From JAXMHQ01 sp046346665 (GTDB lineage: Bacteria; Verrucomicrobiota; Verrucomicrobiia; Limisphaerales; JAXMHQ01): a stretch of 49,203 nucleotides of DNA. The notes beneath the pieces are model-generated. The model searched no databases. It saw nothing but the letters and a program-made list of their open reading frames with translations, and was not told the DNA's origin. The stretch lies in the NCBI GenBank assembly GCA_046346665.1, contig JAXMHQ010000036.1, forward strand, positions 1 to 49,203. Reading direction: 5' to 3'. Of the stretch, positions 8,577 to 17,732 are shown in pieces (the stretch's first letter is position 1; each line of letters opens with the position of its first letter). A program made the translations under genes and the position numbers.

Positions 8577-8782
8577 TGGGAATCGGGTGTTTGACCGCGG
8601 GAAGGCGAGGCCCAGCCCTGGGCCATGAGCTGGAGCAGGTGGGCGAGTGCCTCGGCGTGGGGGCGGCCTTTTTGTTCCGCGAGCTGGCGGGCGCGGCGAT
8701 CGAGCTGCGCCGCCATCTCGACGGATTTTTCCGGGGGACAACCGAGCTTCACCAGCACCGCGGCTAGCTCGGCGTGATCCAT
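8573..8782 (-). CDS. Small protein coupled to the NUDIX hydrolase
   Basis: A 69-aa protein from ATG 8782; a TTG at 8800, overlapping the cyclophilin stop, is an alternative. It is helical and charged (MDHAELAAVLVKLGCPPEK at the start, then ARQLAEQKGRPHAEALAHLLQL). No known domain is recognised. The 4-base ATGA overlap with the NUDIX gene and the 14-base gap after the cyclophilin gene place it inside an operon and support a real gene. Function unknown. Confidence 0.65.
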   Translation of the reverse strand: MDHAELAAVLVKLGCPPEKSVEMAAQLDRRARQLAEQKGRPHAEALAHLLQLMAQGWASPSRGQTPDSQ

Positions 8783-8796
8783 GGGACCGGGCCCGC

Positions 8797-9288
8797 TCAA
8801 GCCGCGGGCTGAATCTGCACGCTTTCGATCGTCACGCGCTTCTTCGGGCGATCCTGCGCGCCCGTGGGGGCGGTGGCGATTTTCTCGAGCACGTCATCGC
8901 CCTTGATGAGCTTGCCGAAGGCCGTGTACTGGCGGTCGAGGAATCGGGGATTGCCGTGGCAGATGAAAAACTGGCTGCCGGCCGAATCCGGGTCGGAGGA
9001 ACGGGCCATGGACAGCACGCCGCGGTCGTGGTGGCGTTCGTTGAATTCGGCCTTGACGGTGTAACCGGGGCCGCCGGTGCCCCAGTAGGCTTCGCGCGTG
9101 GGATCCTTCGTGAGCGGGTCGCCGCCCTGGATCATGAAATCCTTGATCACACGGTGGAAACAGGTCCCGTCATAAAATCCCTTTTTGGCGAGGGTCTTGA
9201 AATTTTCGACGGTTTTCGGGGCGACGTCGGGCCAGAACTCGACGGTGATTTCGCCTTCGCTCGTTTTGATAATCGCAGTTTCGCTCAT
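8797..9288 (-). CDS. Cyclophilin-type peptidyl-prolyl isomerase, cytoplasmic
   Basis: A 163-aa cyclophilin that isomerises X-Pro bonds during folding. The catalytic face is visible: FHRVIKDFMIQGGDP (Arg of FHR) and GSQFFICHG with the partner residues, then FGKLIKGDDVLEKI near the end. ATG 9288 gives a protein with no signal peptide, as expected for a cytoplasmic isomerase. It starts 8 bases after the stop of a second, exported cyclophilin, a tandem duplication with divided locations. Confidence 0.95.
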   Translation of the reverse strand: MSETAIIKTSEGEITVEFWPDVAPKTVENFKTLAKKGFYDGTCFHRVIKDFMIQGGDPLTKDPTREAYWGTGGPGYTVKAEFNERHHDRGVLSMARSSDPDSAGSQFFICHGNPRFLDRQYTAFGKLIKGDDVLEKIATAPTGAQDRPKKRVTIESVQIQPAA

Positions 9289-9296
9289 AAATCTAG

Positions 9297-9923
9297 TTAT
9301 TTGACCGCGTCGGCGGGAAGGATGCGCACGGAAATCAACTCCACCCGCTTGATGGGCCGGCTGACTTCGCCGCGGCTGTCGGGCTTGACCGGGGTTTGGC
9401 CGATGCGCGCCAGGACGTCGTCGCCCTTGATCAGCCGGCCGAACGTGGTGTAGCCGCCGTCCAGTTGCGGCAGGCTGGCCAGGCAGATAAAAAACTGGCT
9501 GCCGGCCGTGTCCGGGCTGCCGGAGTTCGCCATGGAAATCACGCCGCGCAGGTGGCGGCGGTTGGGTTGGCGGCTGACCTCGCCGGGCAGCGTGTAACCC
9601 GGGCCGCCGCCGCCCCACTGGGATTCCATGTCCGCCTTCTTCGTGTTGGGATCGCCGCCCTGGATCATGAATCCGTCAATGATCCGGTGAAAACAGGTGC
9701 CGTCATAAAAACCTTTTCGCGCGAGCGTGATGAAGTTGTCGACGGTTTTGGGCGCGGTATCGGGCCAGAACTCGATCACCATGTCGCCTTCGGACGTGTG
9801 CAAGACGGCCAGTTCCTTCACCGGCGCGGCGGCTTTCGGCGCGGGGGCATTGGTGGAATCCGCGGCGAACGACGCCAGGGCGGAGCATAGGGAGAGAATG
9901 CAAATGCAAATCCAGTGCTTCAT
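9297..9923 (-). CDS. Cyclophilin-type peptidyl-prolyl isomerase, exported
   Basis: A 208-aa cyclophilin with a signal peptide (MKHWICICILSLCSALASFAAD) and a short Ala/Pro linker before the isomerase domain. Catalytic motifs are FHRIIDGFMIQGGDP and GSQFFICLA. ATG 9923 was picked because the signal peptide starts there; the upstream extension is Arg/Pro-rich. It probably assists folding of exported proteins, and it sits directly downstream of the exported GH31 gene (165-base gap containing a GGGAGGGCCGGCG...CCGGCCC hairpin at 9976-10001). Confidence 0.94.
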   Translation of the reverse strand: MKHWICICILSLCSALASFAADSTNAPAPKAAAPVKELAVLHTSEGDMVIEFWPDTAPKTVDNFITLARKGFYDGTCFHRIIDGFMIQGGDPNTKKADMESQWGGGGPGYTLPGEVSRQPNRRHLRGVISMANSGSPDTAGSQFFICLASLPQLDGGYTTFGRLIKGDDVLARIGQTPVKPDSRGEVSRPIKRVELISVRILPADAVK

Positions 9924-10088
9924 GGACCGGAATTTTCCACGACCCGGACTCAATGTCACGCGAAGAATTGACTCCGGGAGGGCCGGCGTCCTCGCCGGCC
10001 CAAATTTCCGTTTGACACGGCGCAGCAAAAGTATCGCGTGCGGAACGGGTCAGAAGGGGACGGCGGGGGCGCCCTCCCTCCCATCGGG

Positions 10089-12944
10089 TCAGAATCCCGC
10101 CACGACCCGATCCCCGTGGTAGGAGATGATTTTGTCCGGATCGCCGCACGGTTCGACGCCGGTGCCGTGGCCGGGCCGGACGATCACGACCTGGAACGTG
10201 CGCTCCTGGAGCATGCCGGGGAAGGAACCCTGGCGCGGCTCGATCGTCAGTTCGCGTTTGGCGTCGTTCCACCGAAACGCGAGGGTCGCGTGCACGCCGC
10301 GTTCGTAGTCGTAATTGTCGTTCTCATCCTCGTAAAGCGTGAACGAGCCGTCCGCGCCGGGGTAGATCCGCAGCTCGACCGGGTCGGCGGGCTTTTCGTC
10401 GGACCATTGCATGACGGGCCCCATGGGGATGATGGAGCCGGCGCGGACGAGCAGGGGCAGGCTGTCGATGGGCGCGGGGGCGTTGAGCGTCTGGCCGCCG
10501 GCCTGGGTTTCGCCGGTCCAGAAATCGGTCCAGGCGGTTCCCGCGGGCAGGAGCACGGGCCGGGTTTGGGCGCGCGGTTCGGTTTCCTTTTCGCGGGCGT
10601 AGATCGACGGGGTTTTCCAGAACAACTGGGCCCGGAATGCGCCTAACGTGTAATTGGCGGTTTCCACCTTGAGATCGTATTCCCTGCCGGCTTCGAGGTC
10701 GACCGGGACCGTCCAGGCTTCGACGGAGACGTAATTGTTCGGGAGCTCCTTGCCGTCGAGGAACACGCGCTTTGGTCCGAAACTCTTGAATTGAAAACGG
10801 TGCGGCCCGGTTTCGGTGGGGACCAGCTTGCCTTCCCAGCGCATCGAGAACGCGGGATTCGTGATGTAGGCCGGCCAGCCGGTATACCAGAACAGGTTGA
10901 TGTCGGGTTCGACGGCCCGGTGCACGGGGTTTTTGAAATCGGAATCGCCGTAATACGCCGCCTCCAGGCCGGGTTTGCGGTCGGGCGTGCGGAAATGGTC
11001 GGGCGTGACCAGCACGCTGGGTTCGGGCGGCCGATGTTCCATGTAGGACGTGACGGGGCACACAAGCAGGGCGGGGCCGAACATGAATTCGTCGTCGACC
11101 GACAGCACCTTCGGGTCGCCGGGGAAATCCATCGGAAGCCCGCGCATGATCGTGTAGCCGTCGCTCGTGACGCGCCAGGCGAGGGAATAGATGTAGGGCA
11201 GCAGGCGGTAGCGGAGCGTGTCGAACTTCACGAGCACGTTCGTGTAATCGCCGAATTCCCAGATCTCGCGGGGCGTTTCGGACCCGTGCGCGCGGAAGAT
11301 GGGGCTGAACGCGCCGAACTGGAACATGCGGGTGTAGAGTTCCTGGTAGGCGGGATCCTTGCCGCCGTTGGAGAAAACGCCTTCGTAGGCGCCGATCACG
11401 AAGGCGCCGATGTCGAACGTCCAATAGGGGATTCCCGACATGCAATGATTGATGCCCGCGGGAATCTGGCGGCGGTAAACGTCCCAGTTCGCCCCGATGT
11501 CGCCCGACCACGTCGTGGCCGCGGCGCGCTGCTGTCCGGCGAAGGTGGATCGGGTGAGAATGTAAACGCGTTTGCGGTCCGTCTCGGCGCGTTGATGCAG
11601 GTAGACCGATTCGCAATCGAGCAGCGAGTACGGATTGAGATAGCGCGAGAACGAACCGAGGTGATTGTTCTCCGTGCGCTTCATTTCGTATTCCTCGCCT
11701 TCCTTGGTGAGCGCGTTGACGATGTCGGGTTCGGTGGAATCCATCCACCAGCCGTCGATGCCTTTGGAGAACAATCCGCGGCTGGCGTATTGCCAGTAGA
11801 GATCGTTCGCCGCTGGGTTGTAGACGTCGAAGTAGCGGAACCCGGCCCAGCCCACGGGTGCGTAAAGCCAGCCGCGCCGTTCCATGTCCTTGTAGATTTC
11901 GGTGTCCGGCCCGAGCCCGGCCCAGATGGAGATCATCAGGTGGAAATGTTCCTGGTGAAGCTGGTCGATCATGTCCTTCGGTTGGGGGTATTTGGTTTCG
12001 TCGAAGAACATGCTGCCCCACTGGCGGTTGTTGCCCCAGTAATTCCAATCCTGGACGAGGTTGTCGATCGGGATCTGTCGTTCGCGATATTCGCGGGCGA
12101 TGCCGAGCAGTTCGTCGCGATTTTTGTAATGTTCGCGGCTTTGCCAGTAGCCGTAGGCCCAGCGCCCATACATTGGCGCCGCGCCCGTCAGGTCGCGGTA
12201 ACCGGCGATCACCTGGTCCAGGTTCGTGCCGGCGATGAAGTAATAATCCAGGTTGTTGCCGACCTCCGACCACAGCGACGCCGCGTTCGTGGTGTCGGAG
12301 AAAATCGTCTTGGAATAATTGTCCCAATAAATGCCGTATCCGGCGGACGACACCAGGAACGGCGTGACGGCCTCCGTGTTGGCCTGGACGAGCTTGACGG
12401 TTTTGCCGCGGTAATTCATGTCGCCCGACTGGTGTTGTCCGAGGCCGTAGATGCCTTCGCCGGGGGTGAGGGTGAAGGATTGGCGGACGCTCCAGGCGTT
12501 CGTTTCATTGGGCGCCAGGAACGGGGTGATTTCGGCGCGGCCCTGTTCGCGCAGCAGGTCGCGGCCGTCGGGCGACTGGAACCGGACGGAGGCGTCGAGT
12601 TTCGAGATTCGGACCGTGAGATTGGAGGACGCCAGCGTGACTTCCTCGGGCGCATCCTGGTAGCGGAGGTTCAGGTCGGGGAGATTGGTCTGGATGACGA
12701 CGAGGCTGAGTTTTTCGGGAATGCCGGGCGGGGTCCATTTGAGGATGCGCACGGTGGTCGGCGAATAGAATTCGACCTGGAGCTGCTGGTTGCCGGCGTG
12801 GAGCCAGGCGCCGTTGCGGATCTCCTCGGAATGGGCCGCTGAACCGGCCGGTTCGGCTTTCCGGGGTTCGGATTTGCAAGAGGCCAACGCCAGGACGGCG
12901 GCGGCGGCCGCGCAGGACGGCAGGATTTTCCGGAATGTGCTCAT
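10089..12944 (-). CDS. GH31 alpha-xylosidase lipoprotein with PA14 insert
   Basis: A 951-aa exo-acting hydrolase expected to remove alpha-1,6-xylose from xyloglucan oligosaccharides. Residues 1-23 are a lipoprotein signal with lipobox LASC and Cys23. The N-terminal beta-sandwich is followed by the (beta/alpha)8 barrel with the GH31 nucleophile Asp402 (WWMDSTEPD) and acid/base Asp482 (WSGDIGANW). A PA14 domain (about 645-785, EAAYYGDSDF to AQLFWKTPS) is inserted in the C-terminal beta region. This barrel-plus-PA14 layout is that of characterised bacterial xyloglucan alpha-xylosidases (Cellvibrio Xyl31A, Bacteroides BoGH31A), which favours alpha-xylosidase over alpha-glucosidase. It follows GH94 and a sugar symporter on the same strand. 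Substrate is inferred. Confidence 0.92.
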   Translation of the reverse strand: MSTFRKILPSCAAAAAVLALASCKSEPRKAEPAGSAAHSEEIRNGAWLHAGNQQLQVEFYSPTTVRILKWTPPGIPEKLSLVVIQTNLPDLNLRYQDAPEEVTLASSNLTVRISKLDASVRFQSPDGRDLLREQGRAEITPFLAPNETNAWSVRQSFTLTPGEGIYGLGQHQSGDMNYRGKTVKLVQANTEAVTPFLVSSAGYGIYWDNYSKTIFSDTTNAASLWSEVGNNLDYYFIAGTNLDQVIAGYRDLTGAAPMYGRWAYGYWQSREHYKNRDELLGIAREYRERQIPIDNLVQDWNYWGNNRQWGSMFFDETKYPQPKDMIDQLHQEHFHLMISIWAGLGPDTEIYKDMERRGWLYAPVGWAGFRYFDVYNPAANDLYWQYASRGLFSKGIDGWWMDSTEPDIVNALTKEGEEYEMKRTENNHLGSFSRYLNPYSLLDCESVYLHQRAETDRKRVYILTRSTFAGQQRAAATTWSGDIGANWDVYRRQIPAGINHCMSGIPYWTFDIGAFVIGAYEGVFSNGGKDPAYQELYTRMFQFGAFSPIFRAHGSETPREIWEFGDYTNVLVKFDTLRYRLLPYIYSLAWRVTSDGYTIMRGLPMDFPGDPKVLSVDDEFMFGPALLVCPVTSYMEHRPPEPSVLVTPDHFRTPDRKPGLEAAYYGDSDFKNPVHRAVEPDINLFWYTGWPAYITNPAFSMRWEGKLVPTETGPHRFQFKSFGPKRVFLDGKELPNNYVSVEAWTVPVDLEAGREYDLKVETANYTLGAFRAQLFWKTPSIYAREKETEPRAQTRPVLLPAGTAWTDFWTGETQAGGQTLNAPAPIDSLPLLVRAGSIIPMGPVMQWSDEKPADPVELRIYPGADGSFTLYEDENDNYDYERGVHATLAFRWNDAKRELTIEPRQGSFPGMLQERTFQVVIVRPGHGTGVEPCGDPDKIISYHGDRVVAGF

Positions 12945-13077
12945 GTCATTTGCCTTTCATTGGGAGAGCCGATTTCAAAACTTCCAACAGTCCAGCGCCT
13001 CGCCGCCGGATTGTCCATCGCAAGAATTGACGACAGCGCGCCTCGCGGCCGCGATCGTCAGATCGGGGGTCCCGCGT

Positions 13078-13151
13078 CCCCGTAGCCGCGATCGTGAGAT
13101 CGCGGTCTTCGTCCAAACCTGCATCCGCGATTTTACAATCGCGGCTACGGG
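13078..13151. repeat. Intergenic inverted repeat abutting the GH94 stop codon
   Basis: CCCGTAGCCGCGAT (13079-13092) is exactly inverted at 13138-13151, two bases from the GH94 stop. Between them is a second hairpin (CCGCGATCGTGAGATCGCGG). A degenerate copy of the same word (GCGGCCGCGATCGTCAGATC) lies just before at about 13046-13065. Confidence 0.75.
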
Positions 13152-13153
13152 AG

Positions 13154-15604
13154 TCAGGCGCCCAGCTCCACGGCGACCGTGTGGACCTTGTTGTCGGCGA
13201 AGACGGGCAGGAGGTTGCCGGTGATTTTCTTTCCGTCGACGACCATGGTCCGGACACCCTTGGACAGGTGCCGCGGGTTTTTGACCGTGATGCGGTAGGT
13301 GGCGTTCCGGTAGCGCCGCTCGGCGGTGAACCCGGACCAGGCTTTCGGAATGCAGGGATCGATCCGCAACCCGTCGTAGTCCGTCCGGATGCCGAGGATC
13401 CACTGCGTGATGGTGAAATACGTCCAGGCGGCGGTGCCGGTGAGCCAGGAATTCTTGGCTTCGCCGTGCGTCGGGGCGTCCTTGCCCGCGATCATCTGGG
13501 CGAAGACGTAGGGTTCGCAGCGGTGGAGGTCGCCGATCTTCTCGCGCGCGGACGGGTTGATTCGGCTGTAGTAATCGAAGGCGCGGTCGCCGTTTCCGAC
13601 CAGGGTTTCCGAGATGATGATCCAGGGGTTGTTATGGCAGAAAATGCCGGCGTTTTCCTTGTAGCCCGGCGGGTAGGACGAGATTTCGCCCATGTGGATG
13701 TAATACTTCGTGAACGCGGGCTGCTGCAGCACGATGCCGTGCCGGGTGGCGAGGTGTTTGTTGACGGAATCCAGCGCGCGTTTCGCCTTGCCGTCCCCGA
13801 GGCCGACGCCGGCCATGACGCACATGCCCTGGGATTCGATGAAGATCTTGCCTTCCTTGTTGACCTTCGAGCCGATGGGTTTGCCGAAGTCGTCGTAGGC
13901 GCGCACGAACCAGGCGCCGTCCCAGCCGTGTTTGTAAATGGTTTTTTCCATTTTCGCGCCCTCGGCCAGGTAACGCGCGGCTTCCCTGGCGGATCCGCGG
14001 TGCGTTGCGATCGCCGCCAGTTCGTTTGACGCCAGGACGAACAGGCCCGCGATGAACACCGATTCGGCCACTTTGCCTTCCTTGTTGGTCGTGGTCTGGA
14101 AGGACTGGCCCGGGGTGTCGGAGAAACAGTTCAGGTTGAGGCAATCGTTCCAGTCGGCCCGGCCGATCAGCGGGAGCTTGTGGGGTCCGAGCCGGTCGAG
14201 CGTGTACTGGTAGCTGCGGCGCAGGTGTTCGTAGAGCGGCTGCTCGGTGCCCGGCTCGTTCTCGAACGGAACCTTTTCGTCCAGGATCGACCAGTCGCCG
14301 GTTTCCTTGATGTAAGCCGCGACGCCGATCGTGAGCCAGTGGGGATCGTCGTTGAACCCGCTGCCGATGTCGTTGTTCCCGCGCTTGGTGAGCGGCTGAT
14401 ATTGATGATAGGCGCCGCCGGACTTGAGCTGGGTAGCGGCGATGTCGAGGATGCGTTCCCGGGCGCGGGCGGGGACCATGTGGACGAAGCCGAGCAGGTC
14501 CTGGTTGGAATCGCGGAACCCGAGGCCACGGCCGATGCCGGATTCGTAGAACGACGCCGAGCGCGACATGTTGAACGTGGCCATGCACTGGTAGGCGTTC
14601 CAGATGTTCACCATGCGGTTGGAGTGAACGTCGGGCGACTGCACCTGGTAGATGGACAGCGTCTCGCTCCAGTAACGGCGCAGCGCCTCGAACGCGGCGG
14701 CGACCTTCCGGCTCTTGAGATACTTCGCGATCACCGGCCGGACGGTCTTCTTGTTGATCACCTGCGAATCCGCCGGGTCGAATTTCTGGTCGACGGGATT
14801 TTCATGGTAACCGAGAACGAAGATGACCTCGCGGGTTTCGCCGGGTTTCAGCGTGACCTTGACGTGGTGCGATCCGTGCGGGGCCCAGCCGTGGGCGATG
14901 GAATTGAACGAGCGGCCGCGTTCGACGGCGGCCGGGTTGTTCCAGCCGCGGTAAGCGCCCAGGAACGTGTCGCGCTGCGTGTCGAATCCCGCCAGCTTCT
15001 CCGAGCAGGCGAAATAGGCGAAATGATTCCGGCGTTCGCGGTATTCGGTCTTGTGATAAATCACGCCGCCGACCACCTCGACCTGGCCGGTGCTGAAATT
15101 GCGCTGGAAATTCGTCGCGTCATCCTGCGCGTCCCACAGGCAGAATTCGATGCTGGAGAACAGCGAGAGGCGCACGGGGCGGTTGCGGCGGTTGGTGAGT
15201 TCGCAGCGCCAGATTTCGAGCGTCTCGCCGAGCGGCACGAAGTAGGTTGTGGCGGCCTCGATGCCATTGGCCTGGGAGGCGATGCGCGTGTAACCCATGC
15301 CGTGGCGGCATTCGTAGCTGTCGAGTTTCGATTGGGTGGGCTGCCACGACGGCGACCAGAACTTGCCGGTTTCGTTGTCGCGCAGGTAGAGGTAGCGGCC
15401 GCCGACGTCGAACGGCGCGTTGTTGTAGCGGTAGCGCGTCAGGCGGCGCAGGCGCGCGTCGCGGTAGAACGAGTAGCCGCCCGCGGTGTTGGAGATGATC
15501 CCGAAATACGATTCGCAGCCGAGATAATTAATCCACGGCAGCGGGGTGCTCGGGGTGGTGATGACGTATTCCCTGTTTTTGTCGTCGAAATGTCCGTAAC
15601 GCAT
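13154..15604 (-). CDS. Cellobiose phosphorylase, GH94
   Basis: An 816-aa cytoplasmic enzyme that splits cellobiose with phosphate into glucose 1-phosphate and glucose, saving ATP. The N-terminus (MRYGHFDDKNREYVITTP, GGYSFYRDARLRRLTRYRYN) closely follows the Cellulomonas/Cellvibrio gilvus cellobiose phosphorylase sequence as I recall it, and the length fits (about 810-825 aa; cellodextrin phosphorylases are longer). The catalytic-acid region is ADWNDCLNLNCF (483-494) with the acid in the DWND motif; GLGFRDSNQDLLG (360-372) and PLTKRGNNDIGSGFND (404-419) are the sugar and phosphate loops. There is no signal peptide. Gene order symporter, GH94, GH31 indicates uptake and phosphorolysis of beta-glucan breakdown products. 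Confidence 0.95.
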   Translation of the reverse strand: MRYGHFDDKNREYVITTPSTPLPWINYLGCESYFGIISNTAGGYSFYRDARLRRLTRYRYNNAPFDVGGRYLYLRDNETGKFWSPSWQPTQSKLDSYECRHGMGYTRIASQANGIEAATTYFVPLGETLEIWRCELTNRRNRPVRLSLFSSIEFCLWDAQDDATNFQRNFSTGQVEVVGGVIYHKTEYRERRNHFAYFACSEKLAGFDTQRDTFLGAYRGWNNPAAVERGRSFNSIAHGWAPHGSHHVKVTLKPGETREVIFVLGYHENPVDQKFDPADSQVINKKTVRPVIAKYLKSRKVAAAFEALRRYWSETLSIYQVQSPDVHSNRMVNIWNAYQCMATFNMSRSASFYESGIGRGLGFRDSNQDLLGFVHMVPARARERILDIAATQLKSGGAYHQYQPLTKRGNNDIGSGFNDDPHWLTIGVAAYIKETGDWSILDEKVPFENEPGTEQPLYEHLRRSYQYTLDRLGPHKLPLIGRADWNDCLNLNCFSDTPGQSFQTTTNKEGKVAESVFIAGLFVLASNELAAIATHRGSAREAARYLAEGAKMEKTIYKHGWDGAWFVRAYDDFGKPIGSKVNKEGKIFIESQGMCVMAGVGLGDGKAKRALDSVNKHLATRHGIVLQQPAFTKYYIHMGEISSYPPGYKENAGIFCHNNPWIIISETLVGNGDRAFDYYSRINPSAREKIGDLHRCEPYVFAQMIAGKDAPTHGEAKNSWLTGTAAWTYFTITQWILGIRTDYDGLRIDPCIPKAWSGFTAERRYRNATYRITVKNPRHLSKGVRTMVVDGKKITGNLLPVFADNKVHTVAVELGA

Positions 15605-15660
15605 GATGTTTTAAAAAAGGAAAATTCAACCGCAAATGGACACGGAGGAGGCATCTAAAA

Positions 15661-15770
15661 CTTGACGCGAATTGACGCTAATTTCGCCAATTCTCTCCGG
15701 AAAAATTCGTGAGAATTCGCGTCAATTCGTGTCAAGACCCATCCGTGTTCATCCGTGTTCATCCGTGGTT
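15661..15770. repeat. Inverted repeat plus 10-bp tandem repeat
   Basis: CTTGACGCGAATTGACGC (15661-15678) is inverted with one mismatch at 15719-15736. Directly beyond it are three tandem decamers ATCCGTGTTC / ATCCGTGGTT (15741-15770). A relative of the decamer array (GATGAACGCGGATGAACGCG) lies at about 21374-21393. It fills the gap between the symporter stop (15782) and GH94 start. Confidence 0.75.
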
Positions 15771-15781
15771 GAAAGAGTTTT

Positions 15782-17629
15782 TCAGGCGGTCGCTTCCGCT
15801 TTTTCCAGTTTGTCGTACCAGTTGAACTTCATGAAAATCGAGGTGGCCAGCAGCAGGATGAAGATGCCGCCGGCGACCGGCCATTGTTTGAGCACGATGT
15901 AGATGGGCAGGGTGACGAGGCAGAGCTGCCAGACGATGCCGACGGCGACGTTGGTGAGGTCCCGGACGGCGTTGCGGTTCGCGACGAAGCCGGGGTTCTC
16001 GGCGATCACCTTGGCGCGGATCGGGCCCCAGAAACCCCAGGGGTTCACCGTGCGATAGAATTTCTTCAGCACTTCCTCGTCGTCGGGCGCGCTGAAATAG
16101 GTTCCCGCCAGGCAGCCGACCAGCGAGAACACCAGCAGGGCGGGGAAGGTGTAGATCATGTTGAACCCGTGCCCGACGATTTTCTCGCCGATCATGGGGA
16201 CGATCATGGATCCGCCGACGCCGGCGATCATGCCCCAGAAATAGCCGTAGCCGTTGAAGCGCCACCAATACCATTTGAGCACGTTGGCGGTGACAAACCC
16301 GCTGTACAGCGCCCCGACCAGCCACATCATGACCTCGGTGATGCGCGTGGTGAACATGCCGAAGGCGATGCCGATGACGAGGAACACGAGCGAGACGACG
16401 CGGCTGAGGAACACCTCGCGTTTGCCGCCGGCGTTCGGGTTGATGAACCGCTTGTAAATGTCGTTGACCACGTAGGCCGGCGCGGCGTTGAGGGTGGCGG
16501 CGAAATTCGACATGAACGCCGCCGCGAGCCCCGCCAGCAGGAAGCCGAGCACGCCCGTCGGGATCAATTCATTGCCCAGCACCAGCGGCAGGACTTTTTC
16601 GAAATCGGGTTTGTCCATCGCCTTCAGCGCCGGCATCGTGAAGGCAAGCGCCAGGACCGTGATGCCCGCGATCATCATGTAGCGCGGGAACATCAGCACG
16701 AGGGTGACAAACCCGTTCATCAGGCCGGCTTCGCGCGGATTGCGCGTCGCCAGGATGCGCTGCATGTCGTAGGTCGGCGCCGGCCCGGCCAGGCTGGCCA
16801 GCACGCCCTTGAAAAACATCAGGCCGATGATGATCGAGAAGAAATTGTTGCCGTCCTCCGCCAGCGCCGCGTTGGCCGTGTTCAAAATTCCGTCCCAGTT
16901 CAGGTTCAGCGTCCAGCCGAAGAACGGGTTCATCCAGCCGTCCGGGATGTTCTTCGCAATCATGTCCGGCGCGACACGGACCAGCGCGATGGCGCCGATG
17001 ATGAACGAGGTGAGGGTGAGGATGGTGAACTGGGTGACTTCGGTGATGACGACGCTGACCATGCCGCCCTTGATCGCGTAGAGCGAGGTCGCACCCATCA
17101 GGATCAGGGCGTAAATGTTGTCATCGGTGAACAGGCCCGTGGTGGCGCCGGTGAAATGCCAGGGCAGCAGTTGCGCCATGAACTTGCCGATGCCCTTGAA
17201 CGCATAGGCCAGCAGGCCGATGACGTTGATCAGCGCGAAGCACACGACGCTCAGGTGCGCCAGCGTGCCGCCGCGCCCCGTGCCGAACCGCGTCTGGATC
17301 CACTGCGCCCCCGTCAGCACGTTCGAACGCCGCATCCAGGCGCTCATGAACATCATCAGGAAAATCTGGTTGAACGTCGGCCACATCCACGGCAGCCAGA
17401 TGCTCTTCAACCCATACAGAAACAACGCATACACCAGCCACATCGTGCCGCTGATGTCGAACATGCCCGACGCATCCGAGACACCCAGCAAATACCACGG
17501 CAGCGATTTGCCCCCCAGGAAATAACCGTCCATGTCCTTCACCCCGCGCCGGGACACCCACAGGCCGATCAGTACGACCGTCAGGAAATAGACGATAATG
17601 ATGGAAACATCGATGGCATGGAGCCTCAT
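15782..17629 (-). CDS. Na+/solute symporter (SSS family), probable oligosaccharide importer
   Basis: A 615-aa integral membrane protein with about 14 hydrophobic segments. The SSS core is seen: YFLGGKSLPWYLLG after TM1, the TM2 GMFDISGTMW region, GPAPTYDMQRILAT mid-protein, and AAFMSNFAATLNAAPAYVVNDIY, the TM8 Na+-binding Ser/Asn region. A long C-terminal extension with two further TM segments ends the chain. ATG 17629 starts just before TM1; a GTG at 17671 adds 14 residues. It heads the operon with GH94 and GH31, so the substrate is probably cellobiose or a related glycoside; this rests on context only. A strong promoter with a palindrome just after the transcript start lies upstream. Confidence 0.92.
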   Translation of the reverse strand: MRLHAIDVSIIIVYFLTVVLIGLWVSRRGVKDMDGYFLGGKSLPWYLLGVSDASGMFDISGTMWLVYALFLYGLKSIWLPWMWPTFNQIFLMMFMSAWMRRSNVLTGAQWIQTRFGTGRGGTLAHLSVVCFALINVIGLLAYAFKGIGKFMAQLLPWHFTGATTGLFTDDNIYALILMGATSLYAIKGGMVSVVITEVTQFTILTLTSFIIGAIALVRVAPDMIAKNIPDGWMNPFFGWTLNLNWDGILNTANAALAEDGNNFFSIIIGLMFFKGVLASLAGPAPTYDMQRILATRNPREAGLMNGFVTLVLMFPRYMMIAGITVLALAFTMPALKAMDKPDFEKVLPLVLGNELIPTGVLGFLLAGLAAAFMSNFAATLNAAPAYVVNDIYKRFINPNAGGKREVFLSRVVSLVFLVIGIAFGMFTTRITEVMMWLVGALYSGFVTANVLKWYWWRFNGYGYFWGMIAGVGGSMIVPMIGEKIVGHGFNMIYTFPALLVFSLVGCLAGTYFSAPDDEEVLKKFYRTVNPWGFWGPIRAKVIAENPGFVANRNAVRDLTNVAVGIVWQLCLVTLPIYIVLKQWPVAGGIFILLLATSIFMKFNWYDKLEKAEATA

Positions 17630-17701
17630 AAGTTTGAACCGGGCGCTCTGCCGAGGGTCGCCACCGGACACGCGCGGCGATGTGCTTCACGCGGGGGGTG
17701 C

Positions 17702-17717
17702 GCCGCCTGCAGGCGGC
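17702..17717. promoter_or_regulatory. Candidate operator, 16-bp perfect palindrome
   Basis: GCCGCCTGCAGGCGGC is fully palindromic and is centred about 16 nt downstream of the predicted transcript start (about 17726) of the symporter-GH94-GH31 operon, inside the shared upstream region with GH9. It could be a repressor site or a short leader hairpin. No regulator gene is nearby. Confidence 0.45.
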
Positions 17718-17732
17718 CCGTTGCATGGGCGG

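Noticed and set aside
10012..10035. TTGACA-like promoter on the plus strand between the cyclophilin and GH31 genes
   Set aside because: No plus-strand gene lies downstream, so the match is likely chance.
10089..12944. Calling the GH31 enzyme an alpha-glucosidase
   Set aside because: The PA14 insert in the C-terminal region, the lipoprotein anchor and the beta-glucan neighbours fit xyloglucan alpha-xylosidases better. The alternative cannot be fully excluded without assay.
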